Positions 1-6,783 of a stretch of 64,000 bases of DNA are shown here, in pieces. Position 1 is the stretch's first letter, and every line of letters starts with the position of its first letter. The notes beneath the pieces were generated by a model. That model was not told where the DNA came from. It saw nothing but the letters and a program-made list of their open reading frames with translations, and ran no database searches. Source of the stretch: Flemingiibacterium sp045634005 (GTDB lineage Bacteria; Bacillota; Clostridia; Oscillospirales; CAG-272); assembly GCA_045634005.1 (NCBI GenBank), contig JAZQZL010000023.1, positions 1 through 64,000 on the forward strand. Reading direction: 5' to 3'. Both the position numbers and the translations under genes were made by a program.

Positions 1-480
1 AGCCAACTTATCATTGCGCATATAGGCAACGACATACTTCTCGGCAGTTTTTCCGTCAGGCATAGCTGTCATGCCATCAGGATAATATGACGGCTCACGG
101 TAGGCTGTAATGCCTGTGGTAGAATTCGCAGAATCTACGAAGTCGATTTCCACATGATCGTCAAACCATGTCAGAATTGTACCCCATATTCGTGTGCGTA
201 TTGCTTCCACGCTCATGCAAAGAACGAAAGAGATTGAGCAGATAACGAGGAAAACTGCCGCAACTCTGCGCGTGTATGACATGAGCTTTGCTATAGATTC
301 CTTGCGTGATTCGCGGTGAATACGACGTCTGATCCTCCTGTCGAGTTTTGGTGATATTACCGTTGTAGATACATCAATCGAGTTCAGGTATTCGACATCT
401 TCATCAATCAGAACATCAGACGCCGCAAGAATTAATGCATCCAGATTTCGGTCGTTTCGCTTCTGCTCAGATTCGCCCAT
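1..480 (-). CDS. Anti-sigma factor-like membrane protein, partial
   Basis: The gene starts at ATG 480 and runs off the left edge of the window, so only the first 160 residues are seen. It has a cytoplasmic N-terminus of about 70 residues rich in Arg and Glu, one membrane segment at about residues 74-95 (VAAVFLVICSISFVLCMSV), and the start of an outside domain with a Tyr-rich stretch. This layout is that of DUF4367-type anti-sigma factors of Clostridia. Its start codon overlaps the stop of a sigma-factor C-terminal fragment (467-556), the normal coupling of a sigma/anti-sigma pair. The family assignment rests on layout and neighbour, not on a domain search. Confidence 0.6.
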   Translation of the reverse strand, partial: MGESEQKRNDRNLDALILAASDVLIDEDVEYLNSIDVSTTVISPKLDRRIRRRIHRESRKESIAKLMSYTRRVAAVFLVICSISFVLCMSVEAIRTRIWGTILTWFDDHVEIDFVDSANSTTGITAYREPSYYPDGMTAMPDGKTAEKYVVAYMRNDKLA

Positions 481-556
481 ACAATTCACCCCCTGCCATT
501 TCCTTCAGCTTTTGCTTTGCTTTTCGTAAACGCAGACCAACTGGGTTGATTGCTGT
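467..556 (-). pseudogene. Detached C-terminal end of a sigma-70 factor
   Basis: On the minus strand an open frame without its own start encodes NPVGLRLRKAKQKLKEM, the typical end of sigma-70 region 4.2, and stops (467-469) overlapping the anti-sigma ATG at 478-480. An in-frame TAG (557-559) cuts it off from upstream. The complete sigma gene at 1523-2095 ends instead in a different, shorter tail. The acyltransferase gene lies between the two. The reading is that the original sigma 3' end stayed next to the anti-sigma gene when about 1 kb was inserted. Confidence 0.6.
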
Positions 557-581
557 CTACTGTACTATGACGCATTAAGAG

Positions 582-1526
582 TTATCTTAATCCTACAAGC
601 CTTAATATATATTCCTCTTTAGGCAAAATGCTACTACACTTTTTGCCTAAGTATATAAGGATAATCATAACCGTCAATCCTATTAATGGAAGAACAGCAT
701 CAATCAACCAATAACCACATATTATTTTGCATACAAATTGAACTATTTGCATGTGCAACAAATATATAGTATATGTGTTTTTGCCCAGTTTTGCAAGTTT
801 TTTAATTTTAATTAGCTTACTTGAAATTTTATAAAATATTGCAACTAGGCAGACGCTATTAATTGCAGAAAAAATATTAAAATATTCGCTCATATCATAA
901 AGGTGAATATAAACTCCTGTAAATAAACAGCCAATCAAACAAATGACAACTACTTTTTTCCCTATATTCAGTCCATTTTGCAAAAGTATTCCTAATGCAA
1001 AAAAACCCATCCAATTAAAAATATTTAAATATGGAGTAGTGAAAAGGTTTAAAACATCCGCACCAATCTGTTCCAGCAGAAGCGAAACACCATTTAATGC
1101 TATAATGATTATTAATAAAGGTTTTCTGTTTACGAATTTAAATATAATCATACACACTAACAATATGGTGATATAATAATACCATGTGCCTATACCAAGA
1201 ATCCATCTTATATAACCAATAAAACTCCAATTATTAATGAATGAAATCGTATATGTAATTAATGAACAAAATATCCATGGAATAATTATAGAGTTAATTT
1301 TCTTTTTCCAAAAGGAAAATATATCACCCTTTTTGCGTTTATAAAAATAGCCACTTATTATAAAAAATCCTACAACGCCAAAACAAGTGAGTTTTTTCCA
1401 AACTATATAAATTGTGGGATTTGCAATTAAATGGATGGTATGCGCGGCTATAACACTGATCATGAGCATTACCCTTAAAATGTCAATATTTGTTTGTCTA
1501 CCGATAGGGGTTTTATCTTTTGTCAT
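582..1526 (-). CDS. Acyltransferase family 3 membrane protein
   Basis: This is a 314-residue integral membrane protein with about ten hydrophobic segments and the motif GFFIISGYF near residue 54, typical of Acyl_transf_3 (OafA/NodX-like) enzymes. These move acyl groups such as acetyl onto surface sugars or exopolysaccharide. An N-terminal NIDILR followed by an AAHTIH stretch around residue 28 matches the family's first helix with its conserved histidine. The ATG (1524-1526) overlaps the sigma factor stop in an ATGA, so it is translationally coupled to it. It is far more AT-rich than the sigma gene and separates the sigma gene from its original end, pointing to recent acquisition. The substrate is unknown. 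Confidence 0.8.
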   Translation of the reverse strand: MTKDKTPIGRQTNIDILRVMLMISVIAAHTIHLIANPTIYIVWKKLTCFGVVGFFIISGYFYKRKKGDIFSFWKKKINSIIIPWIFCSLITYTISFINNWSFIGYIRWILGIGTWYYYITILLVCMIIFKFVNRKPLLIIIIALNGVSLLLEQIGADVLNLFTTPYLNIFNWMGFFALGILLQNGLNIGKKVVVICLIGCLFTGVYIHLYDMSEYFNIFSAINSVCLVAIFYKISSKLIKIKKLAKLGKNTYTIYLLHMQIVQFVCKIICGYWLIDAVLPLIGLTVMIILIYLGKKCSSILPKEEYILRLVGLR

Positions 1527-2095
1527 TTTTTACTCTCCTTTTTATTAGATATTATTCCCGACATAGTCGCACGACGCACTCCACATGCATTGACAGTAAT
1601 ACCGAGAATTGCCGCTGTTTCCTTATAGGAATACCCTAAATTGTAGATAAGCGTGATCGTGTCCCGATACTCCTCCGGAAGCATACGGAGATACTTTCTG
1701 ACAATCTCTACTGTTTCACGGCTCAGAATCACTTCTTCCGTATCGGTGTCCTCGTCATGAATTTCAACATCATGCCATTCGCCATCCGAATCCCGGTATG
1801 CGGAAGGAGTCTCGGTTTCTGCTTTGCGTTTGTTCTTATTGTAAATGTTGATTGCTGCGTTTCTACTATATATAACAATCTGGGAGTCAATTTTATTTCT
1901 ATCAGAATGCACAAACTTATCAATGTTGTTTATGACATTCAGCATAACCGTGTCTACTGCATCCTCTGCATCATGGTGATTTCGAAGAATGGATGCTGCA
2001 ATCTGATAAATGTACTTATGATAGCGAGTGTAAATTTCCTCTGCACAGCTGCGCTCGTCATCTTCCATTAAGGCGAGCATCATTGTAAAAAGCAT
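1523..2095 (-). CDS. ECF-like sigma-70 family factor with replaced C-terminus
   Basis: The 190-residue protein has a region 2 helix set (AEEIYTRYHKYIYQIAASIL, DAEDAVDTVMLNV) and a region 4 helix-turn-helix (LPEEYRDTITLIYNLGYSYKE). I chose ATG 2095 because AAAGGAGG lies 8 bases upstream (2101-2110); a longer frame to 2167 has no ribosome site. The end is odd: after ITVN the protein reads ACGVRRATMSG and a short Lys-rich tail, where families of this type have a longer LRRAKxKLKE helix. That helix survives at 467-556, beyond the inserted acyltransferase gene. It may direct transcription of its own operon. Whether it is still active with the altered tail is not known. Confidence 0.75.
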   Translation of the reverse strand: MLFTMMLALMEDDERSCAEEIYTRYHKYIYQIAASILRNHHDAEDAVDTVMLNVINNIDKFVHSDRNKIDSQIVIYSRNAAINIYNKNKRKAETETPSAYRDSDGEWHDVEIHDEDTDTEEVILSRETVEIVRKYLRMLPEEYRDTITLIYNLGYSYKETAAILGITVNACGVRRATMSGIISNKKESKK

Positions 2096-2100
2096 CACCG

Positions 2101-2110
2101 CACCTCCTTT
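2101..2110 (-). promoter_or_regulatory. Ribosome binding site fixing the sigma start
   Basis: On the minus strand AAAGGAGGTG lies just upstream of ATG 2095 and decides this start over the upstream in-frame codons. Confidence 0.75.
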
Positions 2111-2227
2111 CGCTGAATTTGGGATAATACAATTCAACATTATACCACACATTATGGAATGTGTCAATTGCGAGAAACACTAAAAATTTGCATCGAAGCA
2201 TATGTACTGCACAAGAACTAAGCTGTT

Positions 2228-2256
2228 CTGCATATATTGTTTAATAAAATATGCAG
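2228..2256 (+). promoter_or_regulatory. Operator-like palindrome 1 of the fic gene
   Basis: CTGCATAT and ATATGCAG form a perfect inverted repeat with a 13-base centre. It is the upstream one of two copies exactly 44 bp apart in front of the fic gene. Confidence 0.6.
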
Positions 2257-2263
2257 ATGAGTG

Positions 2264-2292
2264 TTGACTTTCTGCATATTTTGGTGTATAAT
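2264..2292 (+). promoter_or_regulatory. fic promoter
   Basis: TTGACT (2264-2269) and TATAAT (2287-2292) are separated by 17 bases. The -10 and much of the spacer lie inside palindrome 2 (2272-2300), so a protein bound there would block RNA polymerase. Confidence 0.8.
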
Positions 2293-2300
2293 ATATGCAG
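2272..2300 (+). promoter_or_regulatory. Operator-like palindrome 2, over the fic -10
   Basis: This is a second CTGCATAT-N13-ATATGCAG inverted repeat, with the same arm sequence and the same 13-base centre length as the copy at 2228-2256. Confidence 0.65.
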
Positions 2301-2316
2301 ATAAGGAGTGATAATT

Positions 2317-3363
2317 GTGAGAAAATTTGATTATTCTTTTTTGAATAACGCATTGCTTCCTGCAAATCTTATCAATTTGACATCAAGCATTGCTTCACTT
2401 AAGACAATGGCAGGTGTAAGAAAACAAGAGTATGCAAAAATCTTCACTGAGCTTGAAGCAGTCGCAAAGGTGCAATCCGTTAAAAGTTCCAATGCTATTG
2501 AAGGTATTGTCACAAGCGATGAGCGTATTGCCGCTATTGTTAATCAGGATAGTGCACCTTTAAATCATACAGAAGGAGAGATTGCAGGATACCGCGATGC
2601 GCTGAATGCAATTCATCTTAATCACGATATTTTGGATTTGCGACAGTCGGATATTCTAAGACTGCATGAAACGATGATGCAGATTGCAGGATATGAATAC
2701 GGCGGTAAATATAAGACCGGCGACAATTATATTATAGAGGAAGATCAAGCAGGAAACAGAAAAATTCGATTTAAGCCTACATCTGCATTAGAAGTGGAAA
2801 CTGCAATGGAACAATTGGAGCTTGCCTATATGGATGCACGTAATGATGCGAGCATAAATCAGCTTCTTTTAATACCATGCGTAATTTTGGACTTCCTTTG
2901 TATTCATCCATTCAGAGATGGCAATGGAAGAATGTCGAGACTGCTTACATTGCTCCTGCTTTACAAAAATGGTTACGATGCGGGAAAATATGTTTCTTTT
3001 GAGGAGCAGATCAACAATTATAAGGCGTTTTATTACGAATCGCTGCGTGAATCTTCAGTTGGGTGGCATGAGAACAAAAACGCGTATATTCCGTTTATAG
3101 AAAATTTCCTGTCTACGTTGTATATGTGTTATAAGGAGCTTGACCGCAGATTTGCTGTTGTTAATGGAAATAAGATAACCAAGAGAGCAAGAATTGAAGC
3201 AACTGTGCTTAATAGTCTTGTACCTATCTCAAAGGCAGAGATATGTGATATATTGCCTGATGTTAGTCCCACCACGGTTGAGGTGGTATTAAGCGGTATG
3301 GTGAAAAACGGACAGATCAAGAAAATCGGTCAGTCAAGGATGACGCGGTATATTAAGGCTTGA
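2317..3363 (+). CDS. Fic family protein with C-terminal helix-turn-helix
   Basis: Fic enzymes transfer AMP or other nucleotide parts onto Ser, Thr or Tyr of target proteins. The 348-residue protein carries the full catalytic motif HPFRDGNGR (residues 197-205) and an N-terminal inhibitory motif SNAIEG (Ser58, Glu62, Gly63), so it is an intramolecularly inhibited (class II) Fic. Residues about 285-348 look like a winged helix (KRARIEATVLNSLVPISKAE, then a VSPTTVEVVLSGMVKNG recognition helix), as in Fic proteins that bind DNA. I chose GTG 2317 because AAGGAG (2303-2308) is 8 bases upstream. Two palindromes over its promoter suggest self-repression. No separate antitoxin is visible. Confidence 0.85.
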   Translation: MRKFDYSFLNNALLPANLINLTSSIASLKTMAGVRKQEYAKIFTELEAVAKVQSVKSSNAIEGIVTSDERIAAIVNQDSAPLNHTEGEIAGYRDALNAIHLNHDILDLRQSDILRLHETMMQIAGYEYGGKYKTGDNYIIEEDQAGNRKIRFKPTSALEVETAMEQLELAYMDARNDASINQLLLIPCVILDFLCIHPFRDGNGRMSRLLTLLLLYKNGYDAGKYVSFEEQINNYKAFYYESLRESSVGWHENKNAYIPFIENFLSTLYMCYKELDRRFAVVNGNKITKRARIEATVLNSLVPISKAEICDILPDVSPTTVEVVLSGMVKNGQIKKIGQSRMTRYIKA

Positions 3364-3416
3364 ATTTTCACAATGAATAAGATTGGCTACAACAGACGAT
3401 TAAATGAAGGGACTTT

Positions 3417-3938
3417 ATGCAAATGGCAAGCATAAAAATAAATGATTTTCTATTGTATTCTACATGTACTTGGTTAGCGTATAAAATTGCGAAAGATTAT
3501 TACAATAATATTCATTATGTTTGGTGCACCGAATCTTTCGACGCTTCATTACAGCCGGGAACATCAAATCCAAGAACTTTATGCACTAGATATTTGGAAC
3601 AGATTATAAAAAGAGATCGTCACGCTACGGAAATTGATAATAATAAAGTTGGAATACTTAAGGGTGCAACAGAGAAACTAAATCAGAGGATCATAACAAA
3701 AGAACAGTATGATGAAATTTGTATGCGAGTGGCATATGCTTCAGACGAAGAGTTTTATCCGGTTATATATCTCATAAACAAAAAAGCTGTGAAAAAGCGA
3801 TTGATTGTTGTATCTAAGAGTGACGCGGCGAGTGATTCTTCGATAGAGTATATCATAAAAGATTTAAAGCGGAATGAATTCGACCTCGTACGAGTGCAAG
3901 ATATAATATATGGTGTTGTAAACCCTATTGAAGACTAA
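3417..3938 (+). CDS. Hypothetical protein, 173 residues
   Basis: I do not recognise this gene. The protein is soluble, with no signal peptide or membrane segment, and contains an N-terminal WLAYKIAKDYY helix, a TRYLEQIIKRD helix and a C-terminal KKRLIVVSK strand followed by a helix. It lies 54 bases after fic on the same strand and 20 bases before the DUF1508 gene, so the three may be co-transcribed. The start is either ATG 3417 or ATG 3423; GAAGGG lies about 7 bases upstream of the first. The base composition is as AT-rich as its neighbours in the element. Confidence 0.65.
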   Translation: MQMASIKINDFLLYSTCTWLAYKIAKDYYNNIHYVWCTESFDASLQPGTSNPRTLCTRYLEQIIKRDRHATEIDNNKVGILKGATEKLNQRIITKEQYDEICMRVAYASDEEFYPVIYLINKKAVKKRLIVVSKSDAASDSSIEYIIKDLKRNEFDLVRVQDIIYGVVNPIED

Positions 3939-3958
3939 AATGTTATTAGGAGATTATC

Positions 3959-4627
3959 ATGGATTTACTTAGTGTTTTGTTGGATTTTATAAACTTTGAG
4001 GAGCGAACAATTGATGAATTACTTGAAATAAGTTCATTAATAGATTCGGAAAAAAACTCAAATGGGGTACTTGTAGGACGCAAAGATGATATTGCGGTTA
4101 TAGCTAGTTTAATTGTTGCATTAGTCAATGAGAAAAGTACAATAGAAACCGGAGAACAGCTATTAAACAATTTGAATGCTGCAATTGTAAAGAAAAATTT
4201 AAAAAGTGTGGAGTTAAATAATGGTAAGGAATTGTATGAAAAATTACAGGGAAAAGAGTTACCAGGAACCTTTAAAATAAAAACCACTCCATTTGGATAC
4301 AAGTTTAATTTTGTGACGTCAAGTGGGGAAGTCTTATCAGTATCTGAATTATACTCAACGTTGGAGTCATGCTTGAACGGAATAAAAAGTGTACAGGCTA
4401 ATTCTGAGGCTGAAATCGAAAATCAAACAGAAACAGAGTATACATCTATAAGATATCCTAAGTATGAGGTATATGTTGATAAATTTGGTGAATATCGTTT
4501 TAGGTTGAAGGCTCGTAATGGTGCGATTATAGTTGTATCATCAGGTTTTCGGGAAATGTCAGCGTGTATAAATACTATAAATAAAATGAAAGAGGCAATG
4601 ACCTCAAGCGATGTAGTTAAAGAATAA
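3959..4627 (+). CDS. Protein with two DUF1508 (YegP-like) repeats
   Basis: The 222-residue protein has an N-terminal helical part of about 95 residues without a recognised domain, then two copies of a YegP-like DUF1508 unit. The first is around residues 100-145 (GYKFNFVTSSGEVLSVSE then a CLNGIKSVQ helix). The second is around 166-213 (YEVYVDKFGEYRFRLKARNG then CINTINKMKE). Each unit is a beta hairpin followed by a helix that starts with an Ala/Ser-Cys-Leu/Ile pattern, as in the family. The biochemical role of DUF1508 is not established. The gene is the last before a strong terminator (4656-4716), so it closes the fic transcription unit. Confidence 0.7.
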   Translation: MDLLSVLLDFINFEERTIDELLEISSLIDSEKNSNGVLVGRKDDIAVIASLIVALVNEKSTIETGEQLLNNLNAAIVKKNLKSVELNNGKELYEKLQGKELPGTFKIKTTPFGYKFNFVTSSGEVLSVSELYSTLESCLNGIKSVQANSEAEIENQTETEYTSIRYPKYEVYVDKFGEYRFRLKARNGAIIVVSSGFREMSACINTINKMKEAMTSSDVVKE

Positions 4628-4655
4628 GATTAGAGAAGTATACAGTTTAACAAAC

Positions 4656-4716
4656 TCCACACGGGTAAAGTTATCGTAATAATAGGGTAACTTACAAATC
4701 CCGTGTGGATTTTTTC
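4656..4716 (+). terminator. Terminator after the DUF1508 gene
   Basis: TCCACACGGG (4656-4665) pairs with CCCGTGTGGA (4700-4709) and is followed by six T residues. An inner GTAAAGTTA/TAACTTAC pairing extends the stem. Confidence 0.85.
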
Positions 4717-4773
4717 TTTCGGCGGCTGTGATTATTAAGTAGATGGGTATAAAATGCCCGTTTCTACAATTAA

Positions 4774-4860
4774 ATAACCCAGCTGTCGGAAGTGATACAG
4801 GATCTGCGGATAGTATGCCATGATGTTACGGAGCGTGCCCACGGATTAAATGATGCATAG
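4774..4860 (+). pseudogene. 3' remnant of an unidentified gene
   Basis: The frame ending at TAG 4858-4860 encodes a natural-looking helix, QLSEVIQDLRIVCHDVTERA, then HGLNDA, but an in-frame TAA (4771-4773) removes everything upstream and there is no start codon. It lies directly upstream of the excisionase gene, where integrative elements often carry another gene. I read it as a truncated gene end; chance coding is possible. Confidence 0.35.
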
Positions 4861-4955
4861 CATCTGCCTGAAAATACATGGTCGAGAGGGCATAGGAACT
4901 AGTTCGGTGGTTGGACGCGGCATTACAGTCATTTAACAAGGAGAGCAAATAATAC

Positions 4956-5154
4956 ATGGTAGAAAAAGTACCGATCTGGGAAAAAACTAATCTTACGCTT
5001 GAAGAAGCAGCTGCATACTCTGGAATAGGAATAAATAAGCTGCGAAAACTGACAAATGATGATAATTGTGAGTTTGTATTATGGGTAGGAACTAAAAGAC
5101 TGATTAAACGCAAAAAAGCTGGATGAGTATTTAGAAAAACATTTTTCAATATAA
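4956..5154 (+). CDS. xis: Excisionase-like protein, frameshifted near its end
   Basis: The small basic DNA-binding protein resembles Tn916 Xis: VPIWEKTNLTLEEAAAYSG, then GINKLRKL (winged-helix recognition part) and GTKRLIKRKK. Such proteins bend DNA at the attachment sites so the integrase excises the element. As written, the frame stops at 5124-5126 after KRKKAG (56 residues). If one A of the run of six at 5112-5117 is dropped, it continues KKLDEYLEKHFSI to TAA 5152-5154, the expected family ending. So there is a one-base slip: a sequencing error, a real mutation or programmed slippage. AAGGAG lies about 12 bases before the ATG. It sits 100 bases before the integrase gene. Confidence 0.75.
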
Positions 5155-5180
5155 AAACATAATTGTTTACAAAAGGAGAC

Positions 5181-5209
5181 TTGCAAAGTTGTGGTAGTTG
5201 TGATATACT
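5181..5209 (+). promoter_or_regulatory. Integrase promoter
   Basis: TTGCAA (5181-5186), a 17-base spacer and TATACT (5204-5209) precede the integrase gene. Confidence 0.6.
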
Positions 5210-5228
5210 GTTGCCATAACATCGTGTG

Positions 5229-5246
5229 TCTCCTTTTAAAAGGAGA
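5229..5246 (+). promoter_or_regulatory. Palindrome that covers the integrase ribosome site
   Basis: TCTCCTTTTAAAAGGAGA is a perfect 18-base palindrome whose right half is the integrase ribosome binding site. A further copy of the right half, AAAAGGAGAC (5171-5180), lies upstream of the integrase promoter and can pair with GTCTCCTTTT (5228-5237). A readthrough transcript from xis could therefore expose the ribosome site that a short transcript hides. Confidence 0.55.
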
Positions 5247-5254
5247 ATGCATAT

Positions 5255-6520
5255 ATGGCAACATCAAAAACGAATAAAACAACTAAAGGGAAGAGTACGA
5301 GAAGACTTGATAAAGAAAGGATAGCTCTTCGTAAGGGTGAACAACAAAGACCGGACGGTGTATATGAGTATCGTTGGACAACTCCGGATGGAAAGAGACA
5401 CTCTGTTTATGCTGGTACACTTGAATTACTCCGTGAAAAAGAGGATCAAGTTGCGGCTGATGTAAGAGACGGAATCAAAACTGAAACTAAGCTTATAACA
5501 GTCAATGAAGCGTTTGACATGTGGTGCGATCTGAAACGCGGTATTAAAGACAACACGTTTCAGAATTACAAATATATGTATAACCAGTTCATTCGCTCTC
5601 AATTTGGAAAGCTCAAATTGACAATGGTAAAGAAGTCTGATGTTCGTCGGTTCTACAATACCTTAACAGATGGGAAAATCTTGAAGGTATCCACACTGGA
5701 TACAATACATAATGTCCTTCATCAAGTATTCTCTATGGCAGTTGATGGTGGCTACATTAGAGTAAATCCGTCTGAAAATGTTTTGAAGGAACTAAAGAAG
5801 GCTCACAACTTTGAAGTTGAGAAGAAAAAGGCTCTGACCGCTGAAGAACAGAAGTTGTTTATTGACTATGTTAAGAACAGCAAGCAGTACGGTCACTGGT
5901 ATTCGATCTTTGCTGTAATGCTAGGTACAGGACTTCGCGTCGGTGAAACCGTTGGGCTCAGATGGTGTGATATTGATCTGGAAGAAGGAATGATCGATAT
6001 TAACCACACGCTGATCTACTACGATAAAGGTGGCGCAGAAAGATGCTCGTTCAGCATTAACACACCGAAAACTAAGTCAGGTGAACGGACTGTGCCGATG
6101 ATGGATTTCGTTAAAGAAGCCTTTCTCATAGAACGTCAGCGTCAGCAGGAATTGGGTATCACCTGTAAGCAGTCGGTGGATCTGTATACGGATTTCATCT
6201 TTGTCAATCGCTTCGGGCATGTACAGTATCAGGGGACTCTCAACAAGGCAATCAAACGTATCGTTCGTGATTGCAACTACGAGGTTCTTGAAAAGAATCC
6301 CAATGCGAAAGTTCTGCTTCCACCGTTTAGTTGTCATACACTCCGTCACACATTCACGACAAGATTGTGTGAAGCTGGAGTAAATATCAAAGTGATTCAA
6401 GACACGCTTGGACATGCTGATATCAGTACTACATTGAACATTTATGCTGATGTCACAAAGGATGCTAAGCAAAAAGAGTTTGCTTCATTGGGTGAGTATT
6501 TTGAGCGATTGTCGAGTTGA
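5255..6520 (+). CDS. int: Tn916-type tyrosine integrase
   Basis: The integrase catalyses site-specific insertion and excision of the element. The 421-residue protein has an N-terminal arm-binding domain (about 20-75, with YEYRWTTPDGKR), a core-binding SAM-like domain (about 85-185) and a catalytic domain. The catalytic residues are all present: Arg228 in TGLRVGE, Lys274 in KTKSGERTVP, His361 and Arg364 in HTLRH, His387 in LGHAD and the nucleophile Tyr397 in LNIY. The length is usual for the family. ATG 5255 follows AAAAGGAG. The excisionase-like gene lies upstream. The intact catalytic set means the enzyme is probably active. Confidence 0.95.
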   Translation: MATSKTNKTTKGKSTRRLDKERIALRKGEQQRPDGVYEYRWTTPDGKRHSVYAGTLELLREKEDQVAADVRDGIKTETKLITVNEAFDMWCDLKRGIKDNTFQNYKYMYNQFIRSQFGKLKLTMVKKSDVRRFYNTLTDGKILKVSTLDTIHNVLHQVFSMAVDGGYIRVNPSENVLKELKKAHNFEVEKKKALTAEEQKLFIDYVKNSKQYGHWYSIFAVMLGTGLRVGETVGLRWCDIDLEEGMIDINHTLIYYDKGGAERCSFSINTPKTKSGERTVPMMDFVKEAFLIERQRQQELGITCKQSVDLYTDFIFVNRFGHVQYQGTLNKAIKRIVRDCNYEVLEKNPNAKVLLPPFSCHTLRHTFTTRLCEAGVNIKVIQDTLGHADISTTLNIYADVTKDAKQKEFASLGEYFERLSS

Positions 6521-6524
6521 AGTT

Positions 6525-6555
6525 ACTACACCACACTACACCATTTACTACACCA
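6525..6555 (+). repeat. Three ACTACACCA direct repeats after int
   Basis: ACTACACCA occurs at 6525-6533, 6535-6543 and 6547-6555. Clustered short repeats next to an integrase gene are typical arm-type binding sites, but this is inferred from position. Confidence 0.5.
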
Positions 6556-6599
6556 AAATGCCAGATAAATGTGTAGAGATACAAAGGGTTATGTAATTT

Positions 6600-6633
6600 A
6601 AGCCTATGAAAAAGCCCGTAAAAATAGGCTTTT
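6600..6633 (+). terminator. Terminator after the integrase
   Basis: AAGCCTAT (6600-6607) pairs with ATAGGCTT (6624-6631), with T residues after it. It closes the integrase transcript. Confidence 0.65.
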
Positions 6634-6714
6634 GCAGGGGTATAGAGGCTTATAAATCGCCCACTCTTGTATTCCCCACGATGAAGACTATTGACTGATT
6701 ATATAAAAATGAAG

Positions 6715-6745
6715 GAGGCTTGCGATAGATTTTATCGTAAGCCTC
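6715..6745 (+). promoter_or_regulatory. Long hairpin upstream of the beta-helix gene
   Basis: GAGGCTTGCGATA (6715-6727) and TATCGTAAGCCTC (6733-6745) form a 13-base stem with one G-T pair and a 5-base loop. CACGATGA (6677-6684) and TCATCGTG (6744-6751) can form a larger alternative pairing. It has no T run, so it is not a plain terminator. It could be a leader control element or mark the element junction. Confidence 0.4.
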
Positions 6746-6783
6746 ATCGTGTATATTTATGTTTTATCATAGGAGATAAACGC

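Larger units (their letters stand above)
1..6640. mobile_element. One end of an integrative (Tn916-type) element
   Basis: This stretch is visibly richer in A and T than the DNA after about 6780 and ends with an excisionase-like gene and a tyrosine integrase, the usual terminal order of Tn916-family integrative elements. Three copies of ACTACACCA lie just past the integrase stop and could be arm-type integrase binding sites. The other end is outside the window, so the attachment core cannot be confirmed. The boundary near 6640 is an inference from composition and the terminator at 6600-6633. No conjugation genes are visible in this part. Confidence 0.55.

Noticed and set aside
556..1610. Insertion in the sigma gene as a group II intron (GTGCG at the 5' side)
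   Set aside because: The 5' side can be read as GTGCG, but no domain V hairpin or maturase/reverse transcriptase is present at the 3' side, and the cargo is an acyltransferase.
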